Shown in pieces: positions 15,238-23,569 of a stretch of 35,713 nucleotides of DNA. The translations under genes and the position numbers were made by a program. The notes beneath the pieces are model-generated. The model was not told the origin of the DNA. It was given only the letters and a program-made list of their open reading frames with translations, and did not search any database. Position 1 is the first letter of the stretch. Every line of letters begins with the position of its first letter. This DNA is from an uncultured Lachnospiraceae bacterium (GTDB taxonomy: Bacteria > Bacillota > Clostridia > Lachnospirales > Lachnospiraceae), in the NCBI GenBank assembly GCA_947626505.1, contig CANQSN010000017.1:1-35713 (forward strand), given 5' to 3'.

Positions 15238-17184
15238 TTACTTTTTTATCTTCTTAGTATTAGAATATTTGCTGTTGAAGGTAAGCGTCTGACCGTTGTA
15301 AGGTACCTTCTGGTAAGCCTTAATTGAAAAATAAATCGTTCCCTTTTTCTTTAAAAGCTTCTTCTGCTTTTTGTTAAGCTTGTAAGTATACGAGGTCTTT
15401 TTTGCGGAAATATTCTTAAGCTTTTTCCATGAAACCTTTGAAGCCTTTTTACCCTTCTTTACAGTCTTTATATACACAGTGTAACCGGATACTTTAGAAA
15501 CCTTTTTCCATTTAAGAGTTACCTTGGTCTTTTTCTTATTTTTCTTAGCGCTTTTTAGTTTTGGCGCTTTGACTTTAATGCTTGGCGGAGCCTCTGTAGT
15601 CGCTTGAGCCTGCGTAGTCGCCGGAGCCTGTGTAGTTGGCGGAGCCTGCGTTGTAGTTTTTCCTGCTACAATCTCTTTAATAGTTGGGTTGTTAGAACCG
15701 GCAAGCGCGTCTAGCGTACTTCCTCCGGCGCCATTGAAGGCGTCCTTATCAACTGTAACGTCGTCTCCAATGTTAATATCTGTTATAGTAGAAACATTTT
15801 CAAATGCGTTCTTCTCAATATTTTTCAGGGATTCAGGAAGATGTACTGTTGTAAGCTGTCCGCAGCCTGAAAACAATCCTTCCGATAAGGTTTCGATTCC
15901 GTCTGAAAGCTCGATATTCTTAATTGCAGCATTGTTAAATGCGTACTCTCCAATTGAATAAGGAGTGGAAGAAGAAATCTTAACTGTGTCTATACTGCCG
16001 CAGCCTTTAAATGCGTCCTTTCCTATTGAGGTCAGCGAACCGTCAATTAGGAAGGTTTTTATTGTGGAATTTTCAAATGCATTTTCACAAATCTCTCCTA
16101 CATTATTTGCATAAAAAAGCTCTATTCCGCCTATACTTGAAAAAGCGCCCTTGTCAATCTTGTCAACTCTTCCAAAAAGGAAAATGTTTTTTGTTTCTCC
16201 TGAGCGGATTACACTGGAGCCAATATATGTAACATGGGCGTTTGGCGGAATTACAAGCTCCGCAATAGGCGTATTTTGAAATGCCTCTGTTCCGATAAAT
16301 GTAATGGACTCAGGCAGATTGATTCCATTTAATCCTTTTACATTATAAAAGCCGCGTGCGCCGATATGCGTTAAATGCGATGGCAGCATAGGATAGTCAG
16401 GGTTGACCTCGTAAGCGGGCGCGTCCGAACCGCTGCCTGAAGTATTGCCAGAACCGTTGCCAGAACCGTTGCCGGAAGCATTGCCGGAAGCGTCGCCAGA
16501 AGCATTGCCAGAAGCGTTACCGGAAGCGTCGCCAGAAGTATTGCCGGAAGCCTCACCAGAAGCATTGCCGGAAGCGTCGCCAGAAGCATTGCCGGAAGCA
16601 TTGCCGGAAGCGTTACCAGAAGCGTTACCAGAAGCGTTACCGGAAGCGTTGCCTGAAGCATTGCCTGAAGCATTACCGGAAGCGTTACCAGAAGCATTGC
16701 CGGAAGCGTCGCCAGAAGCATTGCCGGAAGCGTCGCCGGAACCGTTGCCGGAAGCATCGCTAGAAGCATTACCGGAGGCCTCAAGATTACGCACATCCTT
16801 ATAAACAGTTATAGAGGAAAGGTTAGTTCCGGCAAATGTCCCGTCTCCTATAACCTTAAGTGTGTCTGGAAGAAGCACCTCTGAAAATGAGTAATTACCC
16901 TGAAATACCCCCTTGACGTTCACATCATTGTTACATTCGCCAAGCGCTGTAACCAGACGACCGCCAATATGCGAGGGAACTTCAACTGTAGAGTTGCCCC
17001 AGTCAGTAGCGTTGTACGTTAGTATTGTAACGGTGTTGTCTTCGTTAATGGCGTAAGTATATTGACCGTCAGCGGTAGTATACTTTTGCGCAGCCTTTAC
17101 ACTCTCGCATGGAACAAAGCAGGATACGTTTGCCAGCAATACAAGCGACAGCGCATAGGCTAAAAATTTTTTAGTTCGTTGCAT
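15238..17184 (-). CDS. Secreted BspA-type leucine-rich-repeat protein with (ASGN)n insert
   Basis: A 648-residue exported protein. Signal peptide about 1-31 (MQRTKKFLAYALSLVLLANV, ending near VKA-AQ); start chosen by AAAGGAG eight bases upstream. Leucine-rich repeats of the BspA/LRR_5 type appear before and after an insert (VLLPDTLKVIGDGTFAGT; LPESITFIGTEAFQNT; LPESLKNIEKNAFENV). The insert at residues 136-254 is almost pure four-residue repeats of ASGN with D, G, T or E variants. After the repeats come a TTQAP linker (about 525-550) and a lysine-rich Fn3-like C-terminal domain (VTLKWKKVSKVSGYTVYI). No sortase motif is seen; the very basic tail may bind the wall. LRR_5 proteins often act in adhesion, but function here is not known. 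Confidence 0.88.
   Translation of the reverse strand: MQRTKKFLAYALSLVLLANVSCFVPCESVKAAQKYTTADGQYTYAINEDNTVTILTYNATDWGNSTVEVPSHIGGRLVTALGECNNDVNVKGVFQGNYSFSEVLLPDTLKVIGDGTFAGTNLSSITVYKDVRNLEASGNASSDASGNGSGDASGNASGDASGNASGNASGNASGNASGNASGNASGNASGNASGNASGNASGDASGNASGEASGNTSGDASGNASGNASGDASGNASGNGSGNGSGNTSGSGSDAPAYEVNPDYPMLPSHLTHIGARGFYNVKGLNGINLPESITFIGTEAFQNTPIAELVIPPNAHVTYIGSSVIRSGETKNIFLFGRVDKIDKGAFSSIGGIELFYANNVGEICENAFENSTIKTFLIDGSLTSIGKDAFKGCGSIDTVKISSSTPYSIGEYAFNNAAIKNIELSDGIETLSEGLFSGCGQLTTVHLPESLKNIEKNAFENVSTITDINIGDDVTVDKDAFNGAGGSTLDALAGSNNPTIKEIVAGKTTTQAPPTTQAPATTQAQATTEAPPSIKVKAPKLKSAKKNKKKTKVTLKWKKVSKVSGYTVYIKTVKKGKKASKVSWKKLKNISAKKTSYTYKLNKKQKKLLKKKGTIYFSIKAYQKVPYNGQTLTFNSKYSNTKKIKK
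16423..16779 (-). repeat. 12-bp tandem repeat encoding (ASGN)n
   Basis: 357 bases, about 30 imperfect copies of a 12-base unit reading GCNTCNGGNAAC on the coding (minus) strand. Units differ mostly at third positions and by N/D exchanges, so it is not a perfect array; runs of consecutive ASGN units near the middle are the most uniform. Whole-unit gain or loss would keep the frame. Confidence 0.95.
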
Positions 17185-17327
17185 AAACAAATCTCCTTTC
17201 ATGAAAATATTTGATAATTTGAGTATAACATAGATGATAAAAAAAGTATTCAAAAATTTGCGGTTTGCCATATTTTTATATTTTGTTTCTTCCAAATAAT
17301 ACAAATATAGTTATTTTACGTTATTTT

Positions 17328-17358
17328 TTGTGCAAATCTTTAAAGTTTGTGGTATTAT
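17328..17358 (+). promoter_or_regulatory. Possible promoter of the multi-sensor gene
   Basis: TTGTGC (17328-17333), 19-base spacer, and TGG-TATTAT (extended -10, box 17353-17358). The long spacer weakens the call. The rest of the 228-base gap to the divergent BspA-like gene is AT-rich with no other clear signal. Confidence 0.35.
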
Positions 17359-17412
17359 GGTGTACAAGATAATCGGAGTAAGGTTTGTGGAATATGCAAA
17401 GGAGGTAATCGT

Positions 17413-20022
17413 ATGTACCGGGAATTGATTGCAAGATATATAGAATTAGTTAAGGAATTTGGCTGTGCGATTGCAATTTTTACAGAAAATGGTAAGATTT
17501 TGCACTTGAACGAGGAGGCGCTAGAAGTATTTGGCCCTAACATCAATGATTTAGAATTGCTGCCCGGAAGGTATGTTGAAAATGAAGACTTTTGGGAGAA
17601 TTTGAAAAAGTACCGCACCCTGTTTACGCATAAGGCGCTTTTAAAGGCGGGGACGGAGACATATAAGATTCGCGGTATGATGCATTTGCTGAATGACGCC
17701 AATGAAAAAAGGAATATTCCGGCGACCTATGCCTTGGCGTTTGAGGTCAGGGAGGAGAGGCTTTTTGGAAGCGTAACTCTTGAGAGGATTATTGAGCATT
17801 CAGGCTTTGTGGCGTTCCACTGGATAACCAGCTCTCCGGAAACCGATGAATGGTCGGCAAGATATGTATCCAATTCCGTATCTAAGTTTGGATATAAGAG
17901 AGAGGATTTCTATGAAAGAAGGGTTGGATGGAATGAATTTGTATATAAGGAAGACCGTACCCGTATCAGGGAAGAAGTGCTTGAACATCTAAGAAGCGGA
18001 AAGTATGAGTATACAAGGGAGTACCGCATAACCTCTGCCAGCGGAAAGGTTATACCTGTGCACGACTATGTACATTTGGTAGTCGATGGAGAGGGAAACA
18101 TTATAGGAGTGGAGATAGTTATATTTGACCTTCTTATGGAGACGGAGCGCAACGCCAATTTGCTTATTCTGGAAAATGCAGTGAACCGAAGCAGCAATAT
18201 TGTTATGGTGTGGGAGATTGGAAGGGATGATATAGATAAAAACAATTTAAGATATGTTTCCAGCAATGTTGAGAAGATTGGCATTTCTTATAGCAGCCTT
18301 CGTTCAGGCAAGACCATGTATGAGGATTATATACACCCTGACGATAAGGAGCATGTGGTGCAGATATATGCGCAATACGCTCAGAAGGGATATCAATATC
18401 TTTGTCAGGAATACAGAATTGTGGCGCCAAATGGTCAGGAATACTGGATTATGGACGAGGGAGCTTTGATTGAGCTGCCGGGGGGACAGCGGTATGTAGA
18501 GAGTATTTTGACGGATATTACTAAGGCAAAGCACAGAGAGCTTCAGCTTGTGAAGCAGCAGGATGAATTGGAACGTAAGATTCGATATATTGAATCACAG
18601 GAAACGATGCTAAGCGATATGTCTGTTATCGACTTTATCAGCAAGGAGGATTTACAAAATCTTCAAAGCGCATTTTCTATTCTTACAAACAGTTATAACG
18701 CTATTATTGATTTGGACGGAGAACCTATTACGTATCCGGACGGGCCTGACAGCGATATGGGAATATTCTACGATATGTTTGAGCGGAGCGCTTATAAAAA
18801 GGGCTATTTTGAGTTAAACAATAAACTCCGCAGGGAGAAGCAGCCTGTACGGGTTAATTTAAGCGAGTTTGCAGAACAGGATATTTTGGATGAGGATTTG
18901 CAGGACGAAGCGCAGGCAGAACTTAATGCGGAAGAAATTGCAAATGCCGAAACGGATTTGTCCATGGGAGTTATGGTCGGACTTCCCCTTTTTATTGACG
19001 ATAAACATATGGCTACATGGATTAACTGCGCTTTTGACGACAGACAGGTTAAGAGCGTTGAGCATTATATTCCGGCTCTTTGGAGTATTTGCAAATATAT
19101 GGCGCAGTTTGTATATAGCAATACTATTTCACAAAAACAGGCGCAAAAGGCAAGAGTGGCGGAGCTTCAGGCAAGAGAGCTGCTTCATAGAAGCGCTACG
19201 GTAAGAGATATATTGCGCCGGTGTAATGAAACTAACGATGAAGACGCGCTTAATTATGTGCTTAGCAAAGTAGGCAATTACTTAAATATCAGCAGGATTT
19301 CACTGTTCCGTTATAATGAAGGGGAATTTCCCGCATGTTGGTGCGAATGGGATGGCACAGGAATGGAGAAGCATGTAGATTGGAATAGTAATTTTGACAG
19401 TAAGAATTACGAAATGCAGGAGGAAGCGTTTGCAAGGGACGGCGAGGCGGTTATAAATGGCGACAAGGTTCCGATAAGGTTAAGGCGCGTGCTGTGGGAG
19501 AACCATATACGCGCTATTGTGGCGCTGCCTATACGAACTTTAACAAGGGAAAGGCAATATATTACATTTGTAGAGTCAAACTATGACAGAGTATGGACGG
19601 AGGACGAGCTGTCGTTTATGCATACAACCGTAGGGATTTTACAGGGATTTTTACAGCGTATGCGCAGCAATGTCAACGTTCAGGATGTGACGGAAACGCA
19701 GAAGCAGTTTTTAGAGCTTTCAAGAGATTATATTTATATCAAGGACGAAAATAAGGACAATATTGTATATGTCAACCCAAGGCTTGAGGAAGTAATTGGC
19801 AAGGATGCAATAGGCAAGAAATGTTATGAAGTATTTAGAAGGCAGTCTATCCGTTGTATGGACTGCTATGAAAAGAGAGGAACATGCAGGGAGCTTTGTA
19901 ATTCGCGTATGTACAGCAGGTTCTTTAAAAAGCCTATGAGAGTAAGGGAGACTACAATCGACTGGGAAAATCAGCCTCGCAGAAAGCTGATTATGTTGTC
20001 GGAGGAGGATGAAGTGCAGTAA
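17413..20022 (+). CDS. Multi-sensor PAS/PocR/GAF protein without output domain
   Basis: An 869-residue cytoplasmic protein with no membrane segment. A PAS-like region (about 1-115), a PAS_3-type domain (130-245: HPDD-like EDRTRIREEV, YTREYRITSASG), another PAS (262-375: YIHPDDKEHV, EYRIVAPNGQEYWI), a coiled helix (375-400), a PocR-like ligand-sensing domain (404-575: NAIIDLDGEPITYPDGP), a GAF domain (595-755) and a last PAS (766-869) with a cysteine cluster (KKCYEVFR, RCMDCYEKRGTCRELC). No GGDEF, EAL, kinase, HD-GYP or helix-turn-helix follows the last PAS, unlike most proteins of this make-up. The start is the ATG after AAGGAGG. It could act by binding a partner; the neighbouring cell-shape and flagellar genes suggest but do not show the pathway. 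Confidence 0.82.
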   Translation: MYRELIARYIELVKEFGCAIAIFTENGKILHLNEEALEVFGPNINDLELLPGRYVENEDFWENLKKYRTLFTHKALLKAGTETYKIRGMMHLLNDANEKRNIPATYALAFEVREERLFGSVTLERIIEHSGFVAFHWITSSPETDEWSARYVSNSVSKFGYKREDFYERRVGWNEFVYKEDRTRIREEVLEHLRSGKYEYTREYRITSASGKVIPVHDYVHLVVDGEGNIIGVEIVIFDLLMETERNANLLILENAVNRSSNIVMVWEIGRDDIDKNNLRYVSSNVEKIGISYSSLRSGKTMYEDYIHPDDKEHVVQIYAQYAQKGYQYLCQEYRIVAPNGQEYWIMDEGALIELPGGQRYVESILTDITKAKHRELQLVKQQDELERKIRYIESQETMLSDMSVIDFISKEDLQNLQSAFSILTNSYNAIIDLDGEPITYPDGPDSDMGIFYDMFERSAYKKGYFELNNKLRREKQPVRVNLSEFAEQDILDEDLQDEAQAELNAEEIANAETDLSMGVMVGLPLFIDDKHMATWINCAFDDRQVKSVEHYIPALWSICKYMAQFVYSNTISQKQAQKARVAELQARELLHRSATVRDILRRCNETNDEDALNYVLSKVGNYLNISRISLFRYNEGEFPACWCEWDGTGMEKHVDWNSNFDSKNYEMQEEAFARDGEAVINGDKVPIRLRRVLWENHIRAIVALPIRTLTRERQYITFVESNYDRVWTEDELSFMHTTVGILQGFLQRMRSNVNVQDVTETQKQFLELSRDYIYIKDENKDNIVYVNPRLEEVIGKDAIGKKCYEVFRRQSIRCMDCYEKRGTCRELCNSRMYSRFFKKPMRVRETTIDWENQPRRKLIMLSEEDEVQ

Positions 20023-20214
20023 AACAAGTTAAGATATTAGGGAAATATGCCGATATTATAAAATATTAGGTGATTTTATCCCTGTTTCCGGATTCAGAGG
20101 CTTAAAAGTCAGGGATAATTATAACTTGATTATGTAGTTTTGTCGGTTTTTTGCAATACATGGCGCCAAGTTTTTGGACAATTTGATAATTTTGTAAATT
20201 TTCTCTAAAATCAT
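20023..20214. other. Intergenic region with a 9-bp inverted repeat, downstream of the multi-sensor gene
   Basis: TTATCCCTG (20076-20084) and its exact complement CAGGGATAA (20110-20118) enclose 25 bases. No T run follows directly; T-rich tracts appear 20-50 bases later. It may be a weak terminator or a structured 3' end. I see no known riboswitch consensus and no gene. Confidence 0.4.
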
Positions 20215-20242
20215 TTGAATTATTTGCATTATTGTTTATAAT
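20215..20242 (+). promoter_or_regulatory. Predicted sigma-A promoter of mbl and the rod genes
   Basis: TTGAAT (20215-20220), 16-base spacer, TATAAT (20237-20242), 84 bases before the mbl ATG. Confidence 0.55.
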
Positions 20243-20326
20243 AAGAAAGATATGTGATTAAATCTATCTAGTAATGGAGACAATAAATTAGCAAGACCAT
20301 TAGGATAAGGCGAAAGGGGAATTCAA

Positions 20327-21316
20327 ATGGCAAACACAGATATTGGAATTGATTTAGGAACTGCAAGCGTGCTGGTGTATGTAAAGGGTAAGGGCGTCGT
20401 GTTAAAGGAACCCAGTGTGGTTGCATTTGACAAGGATACTAATCGTATTAAAGCAATTGGCGAGGAAGCCAGGCTTATGCTTGGAAGAACGCCGGGCAAT
20501 ATTGTGGCGGTACGTCCTTTGAGACAGGGTGTGATTTCCGACTATACAGTAACGGAGAAGATGATTAAATATTTTGTTCAAAAGGCTGTTGGTAAGACCT
20601 TCCGTAAACCGCGTATTTCTGTCTGCGTTCCAAGCGGGGCGACAGAGGTTGAGAAGAAGGCGGTAGAGGATGCTACTCTTAACGCCGGCGCAAGGGACGT
20701 ATTTATTATTGAGGAGCCTATTGCAGCGGCTATTGGAGCGGGAATTGATATTGCAAAGCCATGCGGTAATATGATTGTGGATATTGGCGGCGGTACCGCT
20801 GATATTGCAGTTATTTCCCTTGGCGGAACAGTTGTAAGCAATTCCATTAAGACGGCGGGCGACGATTTTGACGATGCTATTGTCCGTTATATGCGTAAGA
20901 AACATAACCTGTTAATCGGCGAGAGGACAGCAGAGGAGATTAAGATTCAGATTGGAACAGCATACCATAGGATAGAGGACACAACGATGGATGTACGGGG
21001 ACGTAATCTGGTGACAGGTCTTCCCAAGACTATTACCGTTACATCTGAGGAGACTATGGAGGCGCTTCACGATTCAACCTCACAGATTGTCGAGGCAGTA
21101 CACAGCGTACTGGAAAAGACTCCTCCTGAGCTTGCGGCTGATATTGCAGACAGGGGCATTGTACTTACAGGCGGCGGAGCTTTGCTGCATGGACTTGAGG
21201 ACCTGATTGGAGAAAAAACCGGTATTAACACAATTACTGCTGAAGATCCTTTGACAGCAGTTGCTATTGGAACAGGTAAATATGTTGAGTTTATAAGTGG
21301 TAAACGAGACGAGTAA
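20327..21316 (+). CDS. mbl: MreB/Mbl family rod-shape actin homologue
   Basis: A 329-residue actin-fold ATPase that forms filaments under the membrane and directs lateral wall synthesis. Signatures: phosphate-1 [17 protein letters not shown] at the N-terminus, connect-1 [13 protein letters not shown] (about residues 127-139), phosphate-2 [17 protein letters not shown], and the adenosine motif [11 protein letters not shown] near the C-terminus. Length is that of the family. The ATG follows AAAGGGGA. The Mbl name is favoured over MreB because it is followed directly by two flgF/flgG-type genes, as mbl is by flhO-flhP in Bacillus, and no mreC/mreD follow. The short gap to the next gene contains an 8-bp hairpin. 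Confidence 0.93.
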   Translation: MANTDIGIDLGTASVLVYVKGKGVVLKEPSVVAFDKDTNRIKAIGEEARLMLGRTPGNIVAVRPLRQGVISDYTVTEKMIKYFVQKAVGKTFRKPRISVCVPSGATEVEKKAVEDATLNAGARDVFIIEEPIAAAIGAGIDIAKPCGNMIVDIGGGTADIAVISLGGTVVSNSIKTAGDDFDDAIVRYMRKKHNLLIGERTAEEIKIQIGTAYHRIEDTTMDVRGRNLVTGLPKTITVTSEETMEALHDSTSQIVEAVHSVLEKTPPELAADIADRGIVLTGGGALLHGLEDLIGEKTGINTITAEDPLTAVAIGTGKYVEFISGKRDE

Positions 21317-21323
21317 CAGATTG

Positions 21324-21345
21324 AATGCAGATAACGGTCTGCATT
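21324..21345 (+). other. 8-bp hairpin between mbl and flgF
   Basis: AATGCAGA and TCTGCATT around a six-base loop, with no T run, eight bases after the mbl stop. Possibly a processing or stability element within the operon. Confidence 0.4.
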
Positions 21346-21367
21346 TGCAGTCGGTAAGGAGAGAAAG

Positions 21368-22144
21368 ATGGTAAGAGGTCTTTATACAGCCTACACAGGG
21401 ATGCGCAATGAGGAGAAAAGACTTGATGTAATCGCTAACAATATGGCGAATTCAGATACCAATGGCTATAAGGCGGAGGGTACGACATCAAGAGCATTTT
21501 CCCAAGTGTATGGCGTTAAGATTAATGATGACTCAGAGGCTTATACCCAGAGAGCGATTGGCAAGATGAGCCTGGGAGTAAGAATTGGCCAGACTTATAG
21601 AGACTGGCGGGTAGGCAATATGCGGGAAACCGGAGCTACATATGATTTTGCATTGACCGACAGAGGATTCTTTACCATCAGCATGACAGACAAGAGCGGA
21701 CAGGAACATATCCGTTATACCAGGGATGGAGCCTTTACGATTACCTCGGATGGCTATCTTGTAACCAAGGATGGAGATTTTGTGCTGGATGATGGCGGAA
21801 GTAAGATAGAGCTTCCTATTGACGAAGGGAAGCCTGTGGTTGACAGCATGGGAACAATAAGAGTTAATGGCGAGGAGATTGCCAGACTTGGTGTTGTAGA
21901 TTTTGAAGATTACAATTATTTAGAGAAGTATGGAGAGAATCAGTTTGATACGGTAAATGGCGCTGTGCAGAAAGCGTATGAAGGCGTTGTTGAGCAGGGA
22001 CTGATTGAGACGTCCAATGTTAATATTGTAGACGAGATGGTTAATATGATTACTGTTACCAGAGCCTATGAGACTAATCAGAAGATGATTCAGACTGCAG
22101 ATTCAATGATTGATAAGGCAGTGAACACAGTAGGACGTTTGTAA
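21368..22144 (+). CDS. flgF: Flagellar basal-body rod/hook protein FlgF type (FlhO)
   Basis: A 258-residue rod protein. N-terminal motif LYTAYTGMRNEEKRLDVIANNMANSDTNGYK is the flagellar rod/hook signature with the ANN-x-N-x-TxGYK core; the C-terminal VNIVDEMVNMITVTRAYETNQKMIQTADSM is the matching terminal helix. The core between them (YTRDGAFTITSDGYLVTKDG) is standard for FlgF/FlgG. Such proteins are exported by the flagellar type III apparatus and build the distal rod. It is the first of two tandem paralogues; position after mbl matches Bacillus flhO. Ribosome binding site AAGGAGAG. FlgF and FlgG cannot be separated firmly by eye, so the symbol is by order. Confidence 0.9.
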   Translation: MVRGLYTAYTGMRNEEKRLDVIANNMANSDTNGYKAEGTTSRAFSQVYGVKINDDSEAYTQRAIGKMSLGVRIGQTYRDWRVGNMRETGATYDFALTDRGFFTISMTDKSGQEHIRYTRDGAFTITSDGYLVTKDGDFVLDDGGSKIELPIDEGKPVVDSMGTIRVNGEEIARLGVVDFEDYNYLEKYGENQFDTVNGAVQKAYEGVVEQGLIETSNVNIVDEMVNMITVTRAYETNQKMIQTADSMIDKAVNTVGRL

Positions 22145-22178
22145 GCTTCAAGGATAACTGGAAAGAGGTGTATGTGAT

Positions 22179-22994
22179 ATGATGAGAGCATTATGGACAG
22201 CAGCAAGCGGCATGACAGGCCAGCAGACGCATGTTGACGCTATTGCCAACAATCTGTCCAATATTAATACAGCAGGTTATAAGAATGAAAAGACAGAATT
22301 TAAGTCGCTTTTATATCAGGATTTGCAGAGCAGGTCTACTAACAGCGATGGAACAAGAAAGCCTGTATCTGCGCAGGTTGGACTTGGTACAAGAGTTGCT
22401 TCCATAACAAGTGATTTTAATCAGGGAAGCATGAATGAGACAGGACAGGTTATGGACTGGGGCATTGAGGGCGAAGGTTTTTATAAGGTGGATACCGGAA
22501 CTAAGGGGATTATGTATACGAGAAATGCGAGCTTTAAGCTTGCGCTTGTTGACGGTGGAGTTATGGTAACTACCAACGAAGGTTTTCCTGTGTTAGATGT
22601 GAACAACGAGAATATAATTATTCCTGACGGATATTCATATAGCGGCATTTCTGTTGATGATGCAGGAAGGATTTATGCTAAGGATGCAGCAGGACAGTCT
22701 GTTAATTTGAATATGCAGGTAGGTCTTGTGCAGTTTGCTAATCCGGCAGGTCTTGAGAAGAAGGGTAACAGCCTTTTTGCGGCGACAGATAACTCAGGCG
22801 AGGCTATGGAGGAAACACAGTCGGACACATTAAAGAGAAGCGCCATTCACCAGAAATATTTGGAGGCGTCCAATGTCAACGCAGCGGACGAGATGGTTAA
22901 TCTTATTATTGCGCAGAGGGCGTATGAGATGAATTCCAAGTGTATTACAGCGTCCGACCAGATGATGCAGCAGGCTAATAATCTGAGAGGTTAG
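22179..22994 (+). CDS. flgG: Flagellar distal rod protein FlgG type (FlhP)
   Basis: A 271-residue rod protein. It begins MMRALWTAASGMTGQQTHVDAIANNLSNINTAGYKNE, close to the FlgG N-terminus, contains the inserted stretch LLYQDL that distinguishes FlgG, and ends with the FlgG terminal helix SNVNAADEMVNLIIAQRAYEMNSKCITASDQMMQQANNLRG. It is exported and assembled as the outer rod on which the hook grows. AAAGAGG precedes two adjacent ATGs; either could be used. It follows flgF by 34 bases. Its last codon and stop are the beginning of a 23-base motif repeated 64 bases downstream. Confidence 0.93.
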   Translation: MMRALWTAASGMTGQQTHVDAIANNLSNINTAGYKNEKTEFKSLLYQDLQSRSTNSDGTRKPVSAQVGLGTRVASITSDFNQGSMNETGQVMDWGIEGEGFYKVDTGTKGIMYTRNASFKLALVDGGVMVTTNEGFPVLDVNNENIIIPDGYSYSGISVDDAGRIYAKDAAGQSVNLNMQVGLVQFANPAGLEKKGNSLFAATDNSGEAMEETQSDTLKRSAIHQKYLEASNVNAADEMVNLIIAQRAYEMNSKCITASDQMMQQANNLRG

Positions 22995-23075
22995 TATATA
23001 TCAGATAGCAGCCGGCTTTCGCCTATACTTAGCGGTATAGCATACTTTGTAAGGTTAGTAAGTATCAGATAGCAG
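22989..23075. repeat. Pair of 23-base direct repeats after flgG
   Basis: GGTTAGTATATATCAGATAG-CAG (22989-23011) and GGTTAGTAAGTATCAGATAG-CAG (23053-23075), 21 of 23 identical. The first copy includes the last codon and stop of flgG. Between them is the small stem CTATAC/GTATAG. The 154-base gap to the next gene has no other recognised element. Confidence 0.65.
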
Positions 23076-23148
23076 ATGAGTTATGCCTTTATAGGCGGCG
23101 GGCAACATTTGTATCAGTGGCGAGTCTTGAATTTAAAGAGGTGATATA

Positions 23149-23508
23149 ATGGATATAGGTATGGGAGATATTTATAGCCAATATGCAGACATACATAATA
23201 ACGGTGTTAGCGAGTCTTTAACTAAGGCGCTTGACATAAAGCCGAAGGAAGCTGACAAGGAAGAGATGTTAGATGCCTGCAAAGAATTTGAACAGTATTT
23301 TGTTGAACAGATGATTAAGGAAATGCGAAAAACTATTCCTGAAGATCCTCTTATGGGAGATAATGAGTACATGAGCATGTATGAAGACAAGATGTATCAG
23401 GGGATAGCCGAGCAGATTACAGAAAGCGGACAGCTTGGATTGGCGCAGCAGATATATGAATCCATGTGCAGTCAGGCGGGCATTTCCAATATTAAGACAG
23501 AAGAATAA
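23149..23508 (+). CDS. flgJ: FlgJ-type rod-binding protein without muramidase
   Basis: A 119-residue protein equal to the N-terminal half of enterobacterial FlgJ. It shows the rod-binding pattern LDACKEFEQYFVEQMIKEMRKTIP, followed by YMSMYEDKMYQGIAEQITESGQLGLAQQIYE. It should act as a rod cap or scaffold; the peptidoglycan-cutting domain fused to it in Proteobacteria is absent, as usual in Clostridia, so another hydrolase must open the wall. The ATG follows AGAGGTGAT. It closes the mbl-flgF-flgG unit and is followed by a terminator. Confidence 0.88.
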   Translation: MDIGMGDIYSQYADIHNNGVSESLTKALDIKPKEADKEEMLDACKEFEQYFVEQMIKEMRKTIPEDPLMGDNEYMSMYEDKMYQGIAEQITESGQLGLAQQIYESMCSQAGISNIKTEE

Positions 23509-23516
23509 AGATTATG

Positions 23517-23552
23517 TGGGGAAGCAGTTTTGCTTTCCCATTCTTTTATTTT
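23517..23552 (+). terminator. Rho-independent terminator after flgJ
   Basis: TGGGGAAGCA (23517-23526), loop GTTT, TGCTTTCCCA (23531-23540), then TTCTTTTATTTT. It separates the rod genes from recD2. Confidence 0.88.
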
Positions 23553-23569
23553 AAGTGTGGGAGGACAGG

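Noticed and set aside
16423-16779. CRISPR-like array
   Set aside because: Units are 12 bases with no spacers, and they lie in frame inside a gene.
16371-16804. Open frames on both strands across the 12-base repeat, including a plus-strand run of LPEA-type residues
   Set aside because: They are produced by the 12-base period of the (ASGN)n coding sequence, have no ribosome binding site, and no flanking domain; the minus-strand gene with signal peptide explains the region.
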